Below, piece by piece: positions 21,544 to 34,296 of a stretch of DNA of 64,000 bases (positions are counted from its first letter, which is position 1; each line of letters opens with the position of its first letter). Under the pieces are notes generated by a model, which worked only from the letters and a program-made list of their open reading frames with translations, did not search any database and had not been told where the DNA came from. Source of the DNA: Cercophora sp. LCS_1 (Eukaryota > Ascomycota > Sordariomycetes > Sordariales > Lasiosphaeriaceae); NCBI GenBank assembly GCA_036250225.1, contig JAPZLL010000003.1:434001-498000 (forward strand). Direction: 5' to 3'. A program made the translations under genes and the position numbers.

Positions 21544-24500
21544 CACATTGCCATTGCCAACATCATACCACCATCGGGACCGTTGCCGTGACGGCAGCCC
21601 GACACCATCAAACCGAACGAACAGGCTTCCCTGTGACCCGACCAACGCACAGTGCACACGGTACGAACCGCACACATCTGGCAAGAGACAAGCCGTAAGG
21701 TGAAGCGACCGAGAAAAAGAAATCGACCACCTCGGTGAAGACCGTGAACCATAAAGCGCGTGTGCTAGGACCCTCCGCTCGTCCCTCTCACCGGTCAGGT
21801 CATCCGAACATGGCTGCCAATCCTCTCCCGCTTCCTCCCCGAAGGGGACACTGGCTCAGCCGAAAAGGGGAGGCTGTCGAGACGAAAAAAATATGTTTCC
21901 GTTCCCCCTTCCCATGCCGAAAATGCAATGCGCTGCGTGCTGCAACTGCGCTGCAGAGCGACGGCCTGCACGGGAAGGTCGCAGGCAGGGCCCGTTCCCC
22001 ACTTACCATGCGTTCGGCACGCCAGCCCAGCCCACTCTTCCGGTTTGCGGGTGATCCATTTGACTCGAGCCCCTGACTCTCGACACCTTCCATCCCAGAG
22101 AAGAAAACTGTTTGCTTGCTTTTCAGCAGAGCTCTCGTGCGAATCGGTCCAAGGTGGCGAACAGCAAAAAGAAAGAAAAAAAGCACGGTTTGCAAGCGTC
22201 GCAACACCGAGGTGACTCCATCGACGGAAATTATCGTCGTCATCTCCCGTCCCGTCTATCTCTGGGTCAGCCAAACAACGGTCGCCCAGCCCGTTTTCCC
22301 CGGCCCCTCCGTAATCCCAATCCATCAAGGCCGGTGGAGAAAGCGTGTTTTGGAACCACGGCCATGGCTCGGCTGGTTCGTCAGCATGGGATGGCATTTT
22401 TTGCCGTTCTTTTTTTCTGTTGCGAGCAAAATGAGCTGACCCCACACTCTGGACTCTTGGTCGGGCCTTTCAACCAGACGAAACAGAGCAACCTCTTCAA
22501 AATGATCGTCGGGAGCGTCGTATCGGATCCGCAGCAGAACTGGGCCGGTACATGACTCCTTTTGACAAACCTTGCCGAGTTGAGCCTGGCGGTCAGACTG
22601 AGTGACAGACAAGCCAGAAGCAGAGAGAAAAAAAAGCAACAAGACAAAAAGCAAACCCACAGAAACGAAGTGGGTTTGCTGCAAGACGGAATGCTTCCCC
22701 GGGTCCCAAGAGACGTGTTTGCCGGTTGGTGACGACAAGGGTACTGTGGATTCTCCTTGGAGGAACGCGCCAGGAAGAAAGGAGCGACAAGGATCGGTTT
22801 GCTTCGACCCCTTCCGTCTTGTTCCCAAAACCTTTTGCGGCTTTTACCCTGCGAGCGAGCGAGAGCCTTCCTGCCTGCCCGGCGCGGTTTGGGGCCGGAC
22901 CCTCCCCCGGCCACCTGCATGCCTGCAAGGATCTTGGACTCTTCGACAAAGCTTCCAGAAGTCTTTCTGGCGTGAACACCCTTCGCACGGAGTAATTTCT
23001 CGGGCAGGAACCCGCGCGGCCGCGACGTTGGGAGCACATCCCGGCGCGCATCACTTTTCTCTCTGTCTTCTCTCCTGGCCGACGGCCTTTCCATTGCTGG
23101 GTCGGGAGCCCGCAAGACTGCCCTGGCGGCCCAGGCGTAGTCGCAGGTTGAGCGCGGAATTGTATCACCATTTCTTTGCCGTGTGTGCGTGTGCTTGCAC
23201 GCGTCTTCGGCGCGCGATTGCGAAAGGAGGTTGGGTTAATTAGTTGAAAGCCACCAGGAGGAGAAATCTCTGAAATGAGCCTAGTCGCATCGCGTATGCG
23301 TTCTGGAAATTTAGATCTGAGGGCCGACGGGGCGAGGCGACAGGAAGCAGCCGGGCACGTACCGGGCAACCAAGGCCAGGGGTGCTGCTTCTCGAATTTA
23401 CTTTGCACTCCACCCAAGTCGCGTGTTCGTCTCTGCAAACGGTTACCTGTCACCGTTTCTCTCAAACGGCGCGCTTCCCTGGCCGTCATGAGAACGTGGC
23501 TGACAGTTTCAGGGTGCGAGCCAACGGCGTCGGAGGCGCAAGGGTGGCATGAAGCCTGACAGGCCCAAATGTCACCTTGGGGAGACGCTCGCGATCTGCG
23601 AGGCCATTGGATCTGGAACCAACGTGAGATTAAACTCCCGACAAATAGCTGCGAGGTCGATCTGTAGAAAGTGATAACTGAGATCTCGATAGTTGGCGTG
23701 TATACTTCACGCAGAGTGTGCAAACACTCCCCCGAAGGCGTTGCAGGTCCGGCCGTCCCGACGAATATCGAACAACCAGTCCGCGTTGTGCGGAAACCTG
23801 GTGGGAAAGCCGCCATGGCAGCAAGGGAATGAAACTGGCTACAGAGCGAGCTAGCGTGCTTAGCAGGTGGCCTCCCGGGCATTCAGGCCGCGGACGTGGG
23901 TGGGCGTGGTGGGATGGACTGGCACTCCACCAGGCAATCGAATGGATCGGGATGGAGACAGCGAGATGACGGCCCCAGGCTTGGCTTGACTGGCTGGGGA
24001 CGACGAGGCGGCGACGAGAGGCCAGGTTGCGGCAGAAGGCTGATCCTGGTGGAGCGACGGCCAAACCCAAGGAATTGAGGATTGTCGGGAAATGCCATCA
24101 CATGATGAGGCATGAATGCATCACGTCCCAGGCTGATGGTCAGGCCCGCTGTGCGCCGACCGTGAGCTTGTTGTCCACGTTGTTGAGTGGCTGCATGACG
24201 CCCGGGGCCGATGAATGGGAGCCCTACCTAGCCGCCCGCCCTGTCATCCACGACGACATCATCACGGTGGTGCGGGTGCTGAAAGGTGATGGGTGCCCGT
24301 GATGCCCAATCGGGCCTCCGCGAGAGAGATTGACCAGACATCCCGCTGAAGGAAGGGATGTCCGTGGTGCCCATTGCGCGCTTTCCCACCCTCTCCCGCC
24401 TCGACTCCTGTTTCAAGCTCGTGGGCGGCATGGTATGTGCACGATAAGACTCACAATTTGCCGTCAAAAAAGGCAGTTGCGAGGGCTGGTTTTGCGATGC

Positions 24501-27500
24501 GATGCAATGTCCCTTTACCTTTCGATTGCGTTAGTCGGTGCTCAAGGCGCTGGCGAGGCGAGATCTTCGTAGTCTTTTTTTTTTTCTTCTTTGGTGAGGC
24601 TAATGCAGGAACCGCTGCAAGCTCTCAGAAAGGAGGAGTCCCGTCCGTTCACCTGGCGCAGGGCTCCATACCTATCTGCAGGTACTGGAACCTCATGTCA
24701 TTCCCTGGAGCTGAAACCGTGCATTTTCGCCCCATGTACCGAGTACCTCCACGTCGTTATCCTTGTCCGTCTTGTCGAAAAGGGGGACCGTCGACTGAGG
24801 GACTGAGGCGATGACTGGCGAAACGGTGCTGAGCACTGTGCAGGGGTGGACGGCCTTGCTCTGCCGCCAAGCTGGCGGCTTTCCAACACGTGGTGGGCGA
24901 CCTGAACGTCTTGACAGCTTGACCCAAGATGCATCTGTGCACTGGTCTCGTTGCACGGGTATCTGACCCAAAATCCCGGCCGGAGGGAGATCTCTATGCG
25001 ACAACCGTATTGTTGCTTGTTGGCCGCTGCGGAAAACCAGGGCATCATTCCCGAAAGGCTGCTTCGGCGATGCTAATATGGGGAGGTCGACGGGAGGCAG
25101 ACAATGACGACGACGCTTCGCACTATTTCCAGCTCGCAGCTGCCTGTGAACCCCAAATGCAGCTGGGGCAATGTGGTGGATCTCTGCAGTCATGCCGGCT
25201 CTCAAAATTCTCCCTTTGGCGGGCGTCTTGGTGACACGGGGGCGGGCGATGAAGACCACATTTGAATACATCAAAGTAGAAAGGCCGGGCACAAGCCCTG
25301 CGGACCGTGACACGACAGCAAACGGATTTTGAAATCGCGCGGGAGCACCGCGTTCGGTATAACTCTCAGGTTATCGGACTCGATCAAATACGATGTTATG
25401 GTTGACGTAGTCTCGTGTGATGGCTGCTTCTCAGCCCGTTCTCCACTGCTCGCTGGATTACAGGTGCTGTGCTGTGCTGTGCTGTGCTTCCTGGGCCGTG
25501 TTTTATTAGCCTTCTCGCCAGTTGGAGTTTGAGGGCGCACTGCATTCAAAAGAGCTCCCGAAACCGTTGCCTCTTTTCCTCCCGTTACGACCTGAGTTTG
25601 ATACTCACGAAATTCCGAATTATATTAATCGATGACTCGGGGACTTTGGAACGGGTGAAATGCGGGGGAGATGCCGCGCCTGTTTGTGGTTGGCTCGTAC
25701 CTAGCCTGACACCCTGGCACTGACACCGTCAGCGATGAATGATGGATGCTCCAGAAGTTTTCTAGAACCCTTCTGCTGCATGACGACGTTCGAATCGAGA
25801 ACTAACCCACAACCCAACCCAACAGCACGGACAGCCTGGAGCTCAAGCTTGGCTGAGCATGCGAACGAGTGGGCATATATTCAACATGGACGATATTCAT
25901 GCGACCGAAGATAAATCCGAGCTGAGACATTGCTTGCTGCTTGGCACGCCGTTTGACCACTGTCCAAGACCCTTTTCATCTCGGCTTCGATGTCAGCTGT
26001 CGCTTGCCGCACCACCAAGGTTTTGGAGGGCGGCCGTTGGAAAACACTCAGCAGAATGTTTTACCGTAATCTATCATGCCGAGGTATTGTGCAACTAGCG
26101 TTTGTCTCGGGAGCGCCTGCCACTCGGGGCGAGACTCTCATCACCTCAGCCATCAGTCGTCGTTTGTACAGGCGTTGACAGCTCGACACTGGCCTCGGGT
26201 TCAAGACATCTCGCACCATCTCCCGTCTTGTGCCGCCTCGCTACTTAATCTTCCGTCATCGCACCGCATCTAAGTGCAACCGATTCCGTTCCTGCTCCGT
26301 CCGAAGGGACGGCCTCGATGCTGGGCCGGGTATGTAGCTGGTCGTCTTCCGACCCTCCCGGAAGTTGGCGGTGTTCCGACTAAGAAGAAGCAATCATAAT
26401 ACATCCTTTCGTCGGCTCGGAGGTAGGAAACGTGATACCTCACATTGTTCTCCGAAACAGGATGCGCCGGCTAGGTTCGGCGTCACCAGATGATGTCCCT
26501 TCTTCGTGCTGGTGCCCTCTCATTGCTCGTCGACCTTGTCTGAGCCAGCTGTCACCTTTGAGTGGAGTGTCTTGACCCTCGGATATGCGGACGGACTGCA
26601 CCTTATCGCTGTATGCATGAAACGTGCTTTCGTTGGGCATCATCGCATCACCGGCGCCATGCTCTGCTGATTCTCCTCATCATCATTGACTCAACAAACA
26701 GAGCCAGCAATGTAGTTGCATATATGGCTTTTCCCTTTTGGATTGCTGCATTCGCTGTTTGGGGGCTTGTCCCACACCGTGAGTCTGGCACCACCAATCA
26801 GCGGGGTCAAACCCTGTCTCGAGCAGGCCGAATCGGTTTCCCACGTCTCCTCCACGGCTGGAGTCTGGCCGCTCACCTTGGCGATCTCGAATCGACACGT
26901 CAATTCGCCCAACGCCTGAGCGCATCTCCGAGACCAATGGCGCATGTTGACTGCACACCTCGCTCGCTTCGGCTAGGGCATCGCGGGACTGTCTCTTGTC
27001 TGATCTGTAGAAACGGAAGCGGGGAGGGCATGCGGAAGCTCTCTCTGCGCTGAGTTGCAGCCACGCGACTGTTACGGACAATCAAGGAGTTGATGCTACG
27101 TCGCATACAGTGCGGAGATTCCAGTTTTACCGTACTACCTCAGTTGGAAATGCAAAGCTATCCAGGTGTGGCAGGTCTCCGGACCGCACCGAGGGAAATG
27201 ACTTGAACAAGTCGACAGCCTCACTCTTCACGCTAGGTCCGGCGACAGCCACCCGGCCCGCAACAGGGAATGCCGGGTCGGATGCTTCCCGTTGTCGACT
27301 CTTCGGCGAGGACTCAGCCTCCCTGAGCTTCCAGCTGAGTCATCAGTGGCAACCGTTTGATTTCGCACAGCAGCATCGGCATCAGCCCTGGTGGTTTCTT
27401 CCCCGTCCGATCCGGCGCGGGAACGAGAACACGATGGGGAGCATTTGGTGGAGGTGGAGGTGGAGGCGAGGGGCCAGGTGCGGAGCCGAAATCTCAGGTG

Positions 27501-30243
27501 GTGATCGGATAGTGTATGCGTTGAGTGCAGGACCGGCTGGGGCACTCACCTATTAAACCAGCCGTCACAGAGCCAAAGGTTGCACGATGCAGGCACGTCG
27601 CGGCCCCGGAGCCAAGCTGCTGGTGCCCAGATCTCAATAGTCCGGGTGGGCTGCGTCATGGCAGCCCGACATTGTCTAACAGGTGAAGCTAGCTGTGCTG
27701 GATGCAAGGCATGCAGCCACCTCCGGGCTCGCAACGTGTTACTGTGGTCAGGTGCTCCGCTTGCCATGTCGTGGAGTATCGAGCGGCTCTCAGAGGCACG
27801 CACGATGATGACAGCGTGCCGGGCGATGGCTTGGGGAGAGATGGCCTTGCCCATTTCGCGGCGTGTGTTGACTCAATCACGAGGCAGGACAAACATGTCT
27901 CGTTGCCCGGCATGATTCGCGCTGTTCGGCCGAATGGGCATCGATAGGCTCGAGAAGCCGGGCGGGCTTCGGCCTGCTGGCTGTGCTGCGGTCGACGGTG
28001 CGCTGCCCGGGACCGCCGATCTGGCCCCCAGCCCCAAAGGGTGACCATGTCGACGGCCGCCGGAAACGTGGACCCAACGGGTCAGCCAGGGCCGAGGCAA
28101 CGGGAAGGTAGATTGACGATGCGGCGTTCAAAATGGACCAAAGACGACCGCCTAATAATAGGAATAAGTCTGATGCAGTGCCACGAAAGCCGGCAGCTGG
28201 AAGAGGACGGATGGAGTGCACAGGTACATAGATCTTCCGGGGGATGTGTCGGGTGTGTGTCTTGACACTTTATTGGTTCCGAGCGGCCTGCATTCCGAGC
28301 TGGCTTCGGCCGTGGTGCGACGTCGATTTCTCCTCTGCGATATGATGAGGGTGCAAACCATGCGATGGACACCAGCAGGGCAAAACGGGAGCCTTCACGA
28401 TGACTTGGTGGTTGCGCCGTTGCGTCAAACTGGTGCCTGCTTGGGTCTTTCTGGCAGCCTAAAGTCTTTCGACTGAGTGTTCGTGGAAAATTTGTCCTTG
28501 TCGGGCTGCAAGACCGAAGAGAATGAACGGAAGGCATCCATCTCGGGTCCGACACGGGGCAAGAGGAGAGTTTGGGTTGTGGCCGCGAATTCGCAATGTG
28601 GCAGGCACAGTCGGTGGCATTGAGTCTGACCTCTTTCCCAATGATGCCCTCAGCACTGCCCTCAAAACGGCAGGCTGTCATCAGACGCAGCAGCGGTGCC
28701 TGCAACCCGACTGCCCTGTTGCTTTCTGCGCTCGTGCAGAAACCACAGTGATTTTGCGCCAATCGTTGCGTCAAGGCTTGCCCTTTTTCCATTTGGCATT
28801 GGGTGACGCATCGCGATGCGATCAAGTCCTTGAAGCTTCAATTCGTCTGGCTTTGTGCCTGACCTTTTACCTGTGAGATGTGCCTGGGCTGCGACCAATC
28901 TGGAAAATGACGGGGACAAACAGCCGTATCCATACAGCGTGGTGGGCGGAAAATAGGGTGCCGTGTGCACCACCAATCTTACACCACCTTCACGGTGTGG
29001 TACTTTCTTGGGTCCATTTCCCCTTTCACATCGATGCGATGTAGCTCCCGCGACGTTGAAGCTGGCTGTTGTGCTGTTTCCAACTGTGCCTTGTTTCTGG
29101 ATCGCCTCGCTGTGCCCTTTGGAGGTAGCAGCAGTCACCCGTGGGAGATGCACGGTTCCTACCGCGTTCCGCCCACCTACCCGCCTGCTGGATTTGACCG
29201 GCGAGAAAGGGGAAGATTGCTCGCAGCGTTTGTCATGATGTGTCGTACACGGCAAAAACAGCATGAGTCGGTAGTCTGTTGCAAGGCCGCAAAAATACAT
29301 TCCACAGTTCATGAGATGGTCAGGAGTCGCGACTGCCACCTTTTTGCTGAGGTTTGACTTCTATGCTACCTACTCACGGTGCTGGCTTTTATTTTCGGTA
29401 GCTCGGTGCCACCCACGGCGGGTGTCTCTTCTGCGAACCACAATACGTTTCTCACCTTACACAACCTAAATCTTGATAATTGTGTGCATGATATTGATGT
29501 TCTCGGTGTGTCGGCCGCGGTCGCATGTCTCCTTTTCAGTCACAGCCCCTTGAGGCGAGCCCGATGAGACCTGGACCTGAACGGACAATTGGTGCTGAAA
29601 ACCGAGCCATAGTGCAAAATATCGAGCTGTGCACCGCGTTGGCATCAGAAACAATGAAGAGGGTGCCAGACCAAATTTCCTGACTCGGAACAGCCCTCAT
29701 TCGCGGGCAGATGCGAGTTTTCCTTTTGTCAGTAAACTTGCGTTGAAAACCAGTCGACGACGGGGATGGACAATCACGAACACTCCGTTTGAAGGGCACA
29801 GTGTGGAATAAAAAATTGGACTGGCTGATCATCCCGTTTGAGTGAGTGGTAGGGAGGGGGGCTGTACTTGTACATGTACATGTACCTGAGCCGGGCACCC
29901 CTGACCTGGGCATGCACCAAGGCCGTCTGCTGGGACCTCGAAATGGAAGCCTCCCGAGCCAGTCTCTTCGATTTGAGGCACCGCTGAAAAGGAGACGCAC
30001 CGTTGTCACTCACTCCTTGGGCAACGGCTGGTGCGACTCTGAGCTCGTAACGGAGGAGGGCACGCGAGACAGGGATCAGGGGGCCCTTGTAACTGTACTT
30101 TGCAGCCGGGTGCCGGTGGTGAAGGCTTGACGCCAAAGCCAACAGAAAAAAAAAAAAACTGCCCCTGCTGGGCTTCGATTTCGCTGCCCTGGCATTCCCA
30201 CCAGACAGGTCCCAGGTCCCAAGCAATGTTCCCATCCCTTCAT
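21544..30243. other. Gene-free stretch, 8.7 kb
   Basis: No conserved domain, tRNA, rRNA or spliced gene model was found. Open frames are frequent on both strands and overlap each other; the longest is a 429-codon ATG frame at 22593-23882 (-), whose sequence I do not recognise. Third positions lack the C bias of the window's genes. Simple repeats include (GTGCT)5 at 25464-25488 and the palindrome GTACATGTACATGTAC near 29870-29885. The interval could be a long regulatory region or carry non-coding transcripts. Confidence 0.5.
25464..25488. repeat. (GTGCT)5 microsatellite
   Basis: Five perfect tandem copies of GTGCT. Confidence 0.85.
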
Positions 30244-30251
30244 TTTATAAG
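30244..30251 (+). promoter_or_regulatory. TATA box of a candidate small-ORF transcript
   Basis: TTTATAAG is followed by a pyrimidine-rich stretch (about 30258-30300) of the kind that surrounds fungal transcription starts. From here to 30811 there is no ATG in any + frame, as expected of a selected 5' leader. Confidence 0.45.
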
Positions 30252-31024
30252 ACCGTCATCTCCCCGACCCCATCCAGATTTTTTCCCCTTTGAATCCCAT
30301 CGCTGTTTTCTAGCTACTCCTCCGGTTGCCAGGTCCTGTTTCTCGACGCCAGGATCGCCTCTTCCAAGTCGTTGACTTATCTCTCATCTTGAAGACACCT
30401 TGAGTGCTCCCACGCAACTTCTCCACATCCACGATTCGCCAACCGGCTACCGTCTACCTTTAGTAGCTTCGTCCTCGGCAGACACGCTACTCAAACCTCA
30501 ACAACGGTTCCCATTACATTCGACACTTCCAGAAGGAGACACAGACTTCATTCGAGCTCCGAACACACTCGGCGACGATAATCATCCTCCATTGCATTCC
30601 CGCGCTTCATCCCCTTGGACGACTCGTCACGCCAAGCAATACTCGCGCTCAGTGTTCTCGTACCACCGCAGACAGCCGACAGCGCCGAAGCGAATCTGCA
30701 GCCTTTCATTCGATAAGGATCGACTGCTCCCTTGCATCGCCGCTTCAAACCATCGCCAATCCCGCTTTCGCGCGGCATTGTCATCAGACGTCCTTGTCGA
30801 CGCCCGAATTTGTGAGTCACAATCGCGGCAAAACATTTGCTTGCTTACTTTGCAATTTTGCGACTGTTCCATGGTTTACGACACTGCGCCATACTTGTCC
30901 ATGCCAGGGGCTGTCTCAATGCCAATGTTTATATATTCGACGCAAGCCGATTTTGCGAATGTCGGCTAACACAAAACTTTCCACAGCTCCGCGCAACGAC
31001 AATTTCACATCGCAAACCTTCACA

Positions 31025-31120
31025 ATGATTGTCAGGACATCGCAAAGTCCCTTCAACTTCGGCCGTGGGGCCTACGACACAACAGGAGTGCCCAAGCCGC
31101 CGCCGCCGCCGAAGCCTTGA
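31025..31120 (+). CDS. Candidate 31-aa small protein at the end of a spliced, ATG-free leader
   Basis: Unrecognised small ORF. Its ATG has A at -3 (cacaATG), the usual fungal start context. Residues 7-22 read QSPFNFGRGAYDTTGV, followed by a Pro-rich tail (KPPPPPKP). Upstream, an intron fits at 30812-30986: gtgagt donor, gctaac branch at 30965-30970, ccacag acceptor. All ATGs between the TATA box and this ORF lie in that intron, so after splicing this ATG is the first in the message. The leader exon (30400-30811) is open in the same frame and joins in phase with this ORF, giving about 180 codons without ATG. An N-terminally extended form from a non-AUG start is therefore conceivable. I know of no family match; the function is unknown. 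Confidence 0.45.
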   Translation: MIVRTSQSPFNFGRGAYDTTGVPKPPPPPKP

Positions 31121-33942
31121 TCGATGGCCACGATCGACCCGGCAAGCAAGACTCTGATCTGCCGTGTCTTTCATTCCGGCTGGAGTGCGCCACTGTCGCA
31201 ACCTCTTGATGACGGCCCGATATGCGGCCGGGAAGCTCCGACATCAAGATTCGGGCCACGCGCATCAAAGGCCATCTTATGATTTCACATTTGTGAAGAT
31301 CCTTCTCGGTTCCGGCGAGGACCTGTTTTTATACACGACACACCTTTTTAATACCGCCTGTACTAACGCTTTCGACTGATTTATTCGGCAAGCCGGACGA
31401 GACGATCTCGCATTCCGATACTTCATTTTAATCATCATTCCGCAGACGATATATACTTTGGCTCGCTGCCATTTGCTTCCCAGTAGCAAGGAATGGGATC
31501 ACCGGAGGTCCCATTCCATGCGATGCATTTTCCTACATTTCGTTTTCGACTTCTGGGGTTGGGTGCGTGGCGTTCAGACGATAGACTTGGAGGGACTGGC
31601 GTTTTTCTGGGGTGTTCATCGAGTTTTGATCTCGATCTGCCCTCTTCCCACCTGTTTCTGCGGGACACATCATCCATGCAGTAGCCAGCGAAACAGCCAA
31701 ACAGCCCGCCACGATGGCCTATTCCCGATGCTGCCTTGGGCTTGACCAACCGGCCCACACTAAAACGCCAACGCTGGCACCAACTGATTGTTGGTGCTCG
31801 GCGACACACCCGGGTTCTCCGTGGCTCGACACGTTTGTCTTTGATCTGGTTTGCACCTCGCTTTGGGAAGAATGGGACGAGTAATAATTGGGTTACGGGA
31901 TAAAGAAAAGAGGTGGATTTTTGGGTCTTCAACACAGGCTATGGGTTTCTGTTGGGCGGCCTTGGAAAAGACTAGGATGGTTTGGTCAAAAGGTGCTTTC
32001 GCATATAGATTTTTTTTGTGTTCTGTTTGGGGCGACATGCTCTCAGCTATTGCGGTTTCCTCCCTCCACGGGGCTCGGGACCGTCGGCGGTCTCTTGCTG
32101 TTTCTTTTCCCTTGTCACCAATAACTGTACACAAGCTGTTTTGATGGACGTCGGTGGTTTAGTCTTTCTAGCCCGCTATGGCTGGCCGGACTGGATCCAG
32201 GATAAATGAAGATACCCCCTGGATTTCTTTAGACTGATGTATACTATATTCAAGAGACACGGAGCTACACAGCGGAGCCTGATCAACTTAGATCAATCTC
32301 AATGAACTTTAACCTTCTTTCAATTTGTGCCTTCCCCATACTTGTCAGTGTTTTTCATTCTCAGCTGAAGACAATACCTGTCAGTGAGTTAGAAGTTGAG
32401 CCCCGGGCTGACAACCTAATAATTCGTCCAGGTTTGGATGCCATAGAGTTCTAGTCATAACAACCCGTAAAAGGAGAACAACACTCCTTTCTGCTTCTCG
32501 TGACAACGCGGTCATGAAAGTGATGACGTTTGCTGATACCATCGGGATGACATTCACCGTGTACGATTACTCATGATTTTTAGTTTCTCTACCAAGCAAT
32601 CTGATGCCGGTTGTTATGCAGCAATGCCACATGGGATGTGAATAAGCTGCTGATCATGCATTTTCGGCCATCAGCTGCTCGATTCAACCATGGAAACGGT
32701 CGGAGAAGGCTCCGAAGATCTGGTTGGACGAAGTGGCTATGCTCTGCCGTGTCCGAGTCCGAGTGGGCCGATTCTCTTCGTCATCGTTTGCGCCCCACGA
32801 CCTGCTACCTCGCGTTGCAGGCCAATCTCTCTTGGAAGCGGGATTATCACTGGCATCGGGGGGGGGGGGGGGGGTGTAAACTTCGCAGCACGATAGGCCA
32901 AAATCATTGCATTGTTACTCCTGAGTCGCCATCCCATGTGTGGTGTGAATGGCAGCATCGTTGGCTCAAAGGAGGGCAAACAGAGGGGGTGCGCTAATGC
33001 AAGTTTAAAGGAGGTCGCAGGGCCTAGCACAGATAGTTGCCATCCCGGGGCTCTGGTCCTGGGATGTCGCTGCTGCTCCGGGAATCGCCGCCAGCCCCAG
33101 AGTGGCGCTGGGGAGGACGAAGTGAAGTGTCTTTCCCCTTTTTTTCATTTGCTGGCTTTTCGCTTGCCCACACAGGCTGCCTCCCCCAGCATTGGGGCGC
33201 CTGCGTCATTTTGCCCCTGTTTTGGCGTCCCTGGGACGGTGACGACGAAGGCCGAAGGTGACTGAGGGCAACAGAACGGGTCCATATTTACCTCTCGATG
33301 GCTCCTGCGCTTGTGTTTCATCAGCTGGAAACGTCGGCAGCGCCACTTCCACATTTTCCGTCGTAATCCCCAAGAGCCAAATCCTCACCCACTCGGCGTG
33401 GGGGGGGGGGGGGGGAAGAAGGGGGGTTTCTTTCACACCACCATTCTTGGCGGGATCTTTTTACCGGTTTGGAACAGCTGCGGCAGGCATCATTTTCAAC
33501 CGTCAATACCACGTAGTCGGTTCATGGCCTTGTTGTTCGACGATTTACCACAGTTGACATCACTATGACTCTTTCCAGTCGTTTGGCAGCGACAAGAAGC
33601 ACCTTTCCTTTTTCTCACCCCCTCTCTTTGGATTAGGAGCAACAGGACAGATCGGCGGCTGGATTTGGCGTCGGCCGCTTAGAGGCGGATCTGGGAGTCG
33701 ATAGCGGCGCTTTCCCCTGCCCGCGGAGACTTCCCGGATCGCTGGATCGTCGAAGCTTCACGACGCCCCAGCCTGTCAATCACGCCAAATCAACACCGGA
33801 CCCGTGTCGATTTCCTCGGTGATGGGTCCCACCTCCCATTTCCCCTTTCCCCTTTCGAAGCGTGTCGTCCTTGGCAACAAATCCAAACCGGGGCCGTGAT
33901 GCCAGTGACCCGGGGCTAGCTGAGACAGGTCAACGAGTGAGC
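31121..33942. other. Gene-free stretch downstream of the candidate small ORF
   Basis: Probably the 3' end of the small-ORF transcript, followed by sequence without a supported gene. It contains a G17 run at 32858-32874 and a G16 run at 33400-33415. Nothing else was recognised. Confidence 0.5.
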
Positions 33943-34296
33943 ATGCGTCCCTCAGCCTGTCGCCTCATTCCAGTCCTCCTTGCTTTGCTTTCTCTCGCAG
34001 CCCCACTTCACGCCACGGGCCGCTGCTTTGGCCGCATTTGCCCACGCCGTGCCTCAAGCGCACCATCGCGCCTGGAGGAGCAATTCCTCGCGAATCTGGG
34101 CAGAGCGCCCAGCCGTTGCTCCTGCGCTAGCCTGTCGATGGACGTCTGTCAAGAGGGAAGAGAAGCGATGTGTCCCTCTTGGATCTTGGCCGACCCGATT
34201 TGTCGGAAATGCACCCAACCACCCCAGTCTTTCGGCTGTTTGCCTGCACACTCAGGGCTCCTGACGCAAAGGAAAAGAATGGTGCTCGCCAAGTAG
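33943..34296 (+). CDS. Possible small secreted cysteine-rich protein
   Basis: Unrecognised ORF of 117 aa. The N terminus looks like a signal peptide: MRPSACRLIP, then a hydrophobic core VLLALLSLAAP, with a plausible cleavage after LHA (about residue 24). The remainder has nine cysteines (CFGRIC, CSC, CQ, MC, ICRKC, GC) and no other hydrophobic segment. Third positions lean towards C/G but less than in the certain genes. The same sequence can instead be read as an intron (gtgagc donor near 33937, ctcgcag acceptor near 34001), which would destroy the signal peptide. No TATA box or neighbour supports it, and the odd cysteine number is a mild argument against it. Confidence 0.22.
   Translation: MRPSACRLIPVLLALLSLAAPLHATGRCFGRICPRRASSAPSRLEEQFLANLGRAPSRCSCASLSMDVCQEGREAMCPSWILADPICRKCTQPPQSFGCLPAHSGLLTQRKRMVLAK

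Noticed and set aside
28082..28825. 247-codon ORF (-) in the gene desert
   Set aside because: No domain or codon bias, and several overlapping frames of similar quality.
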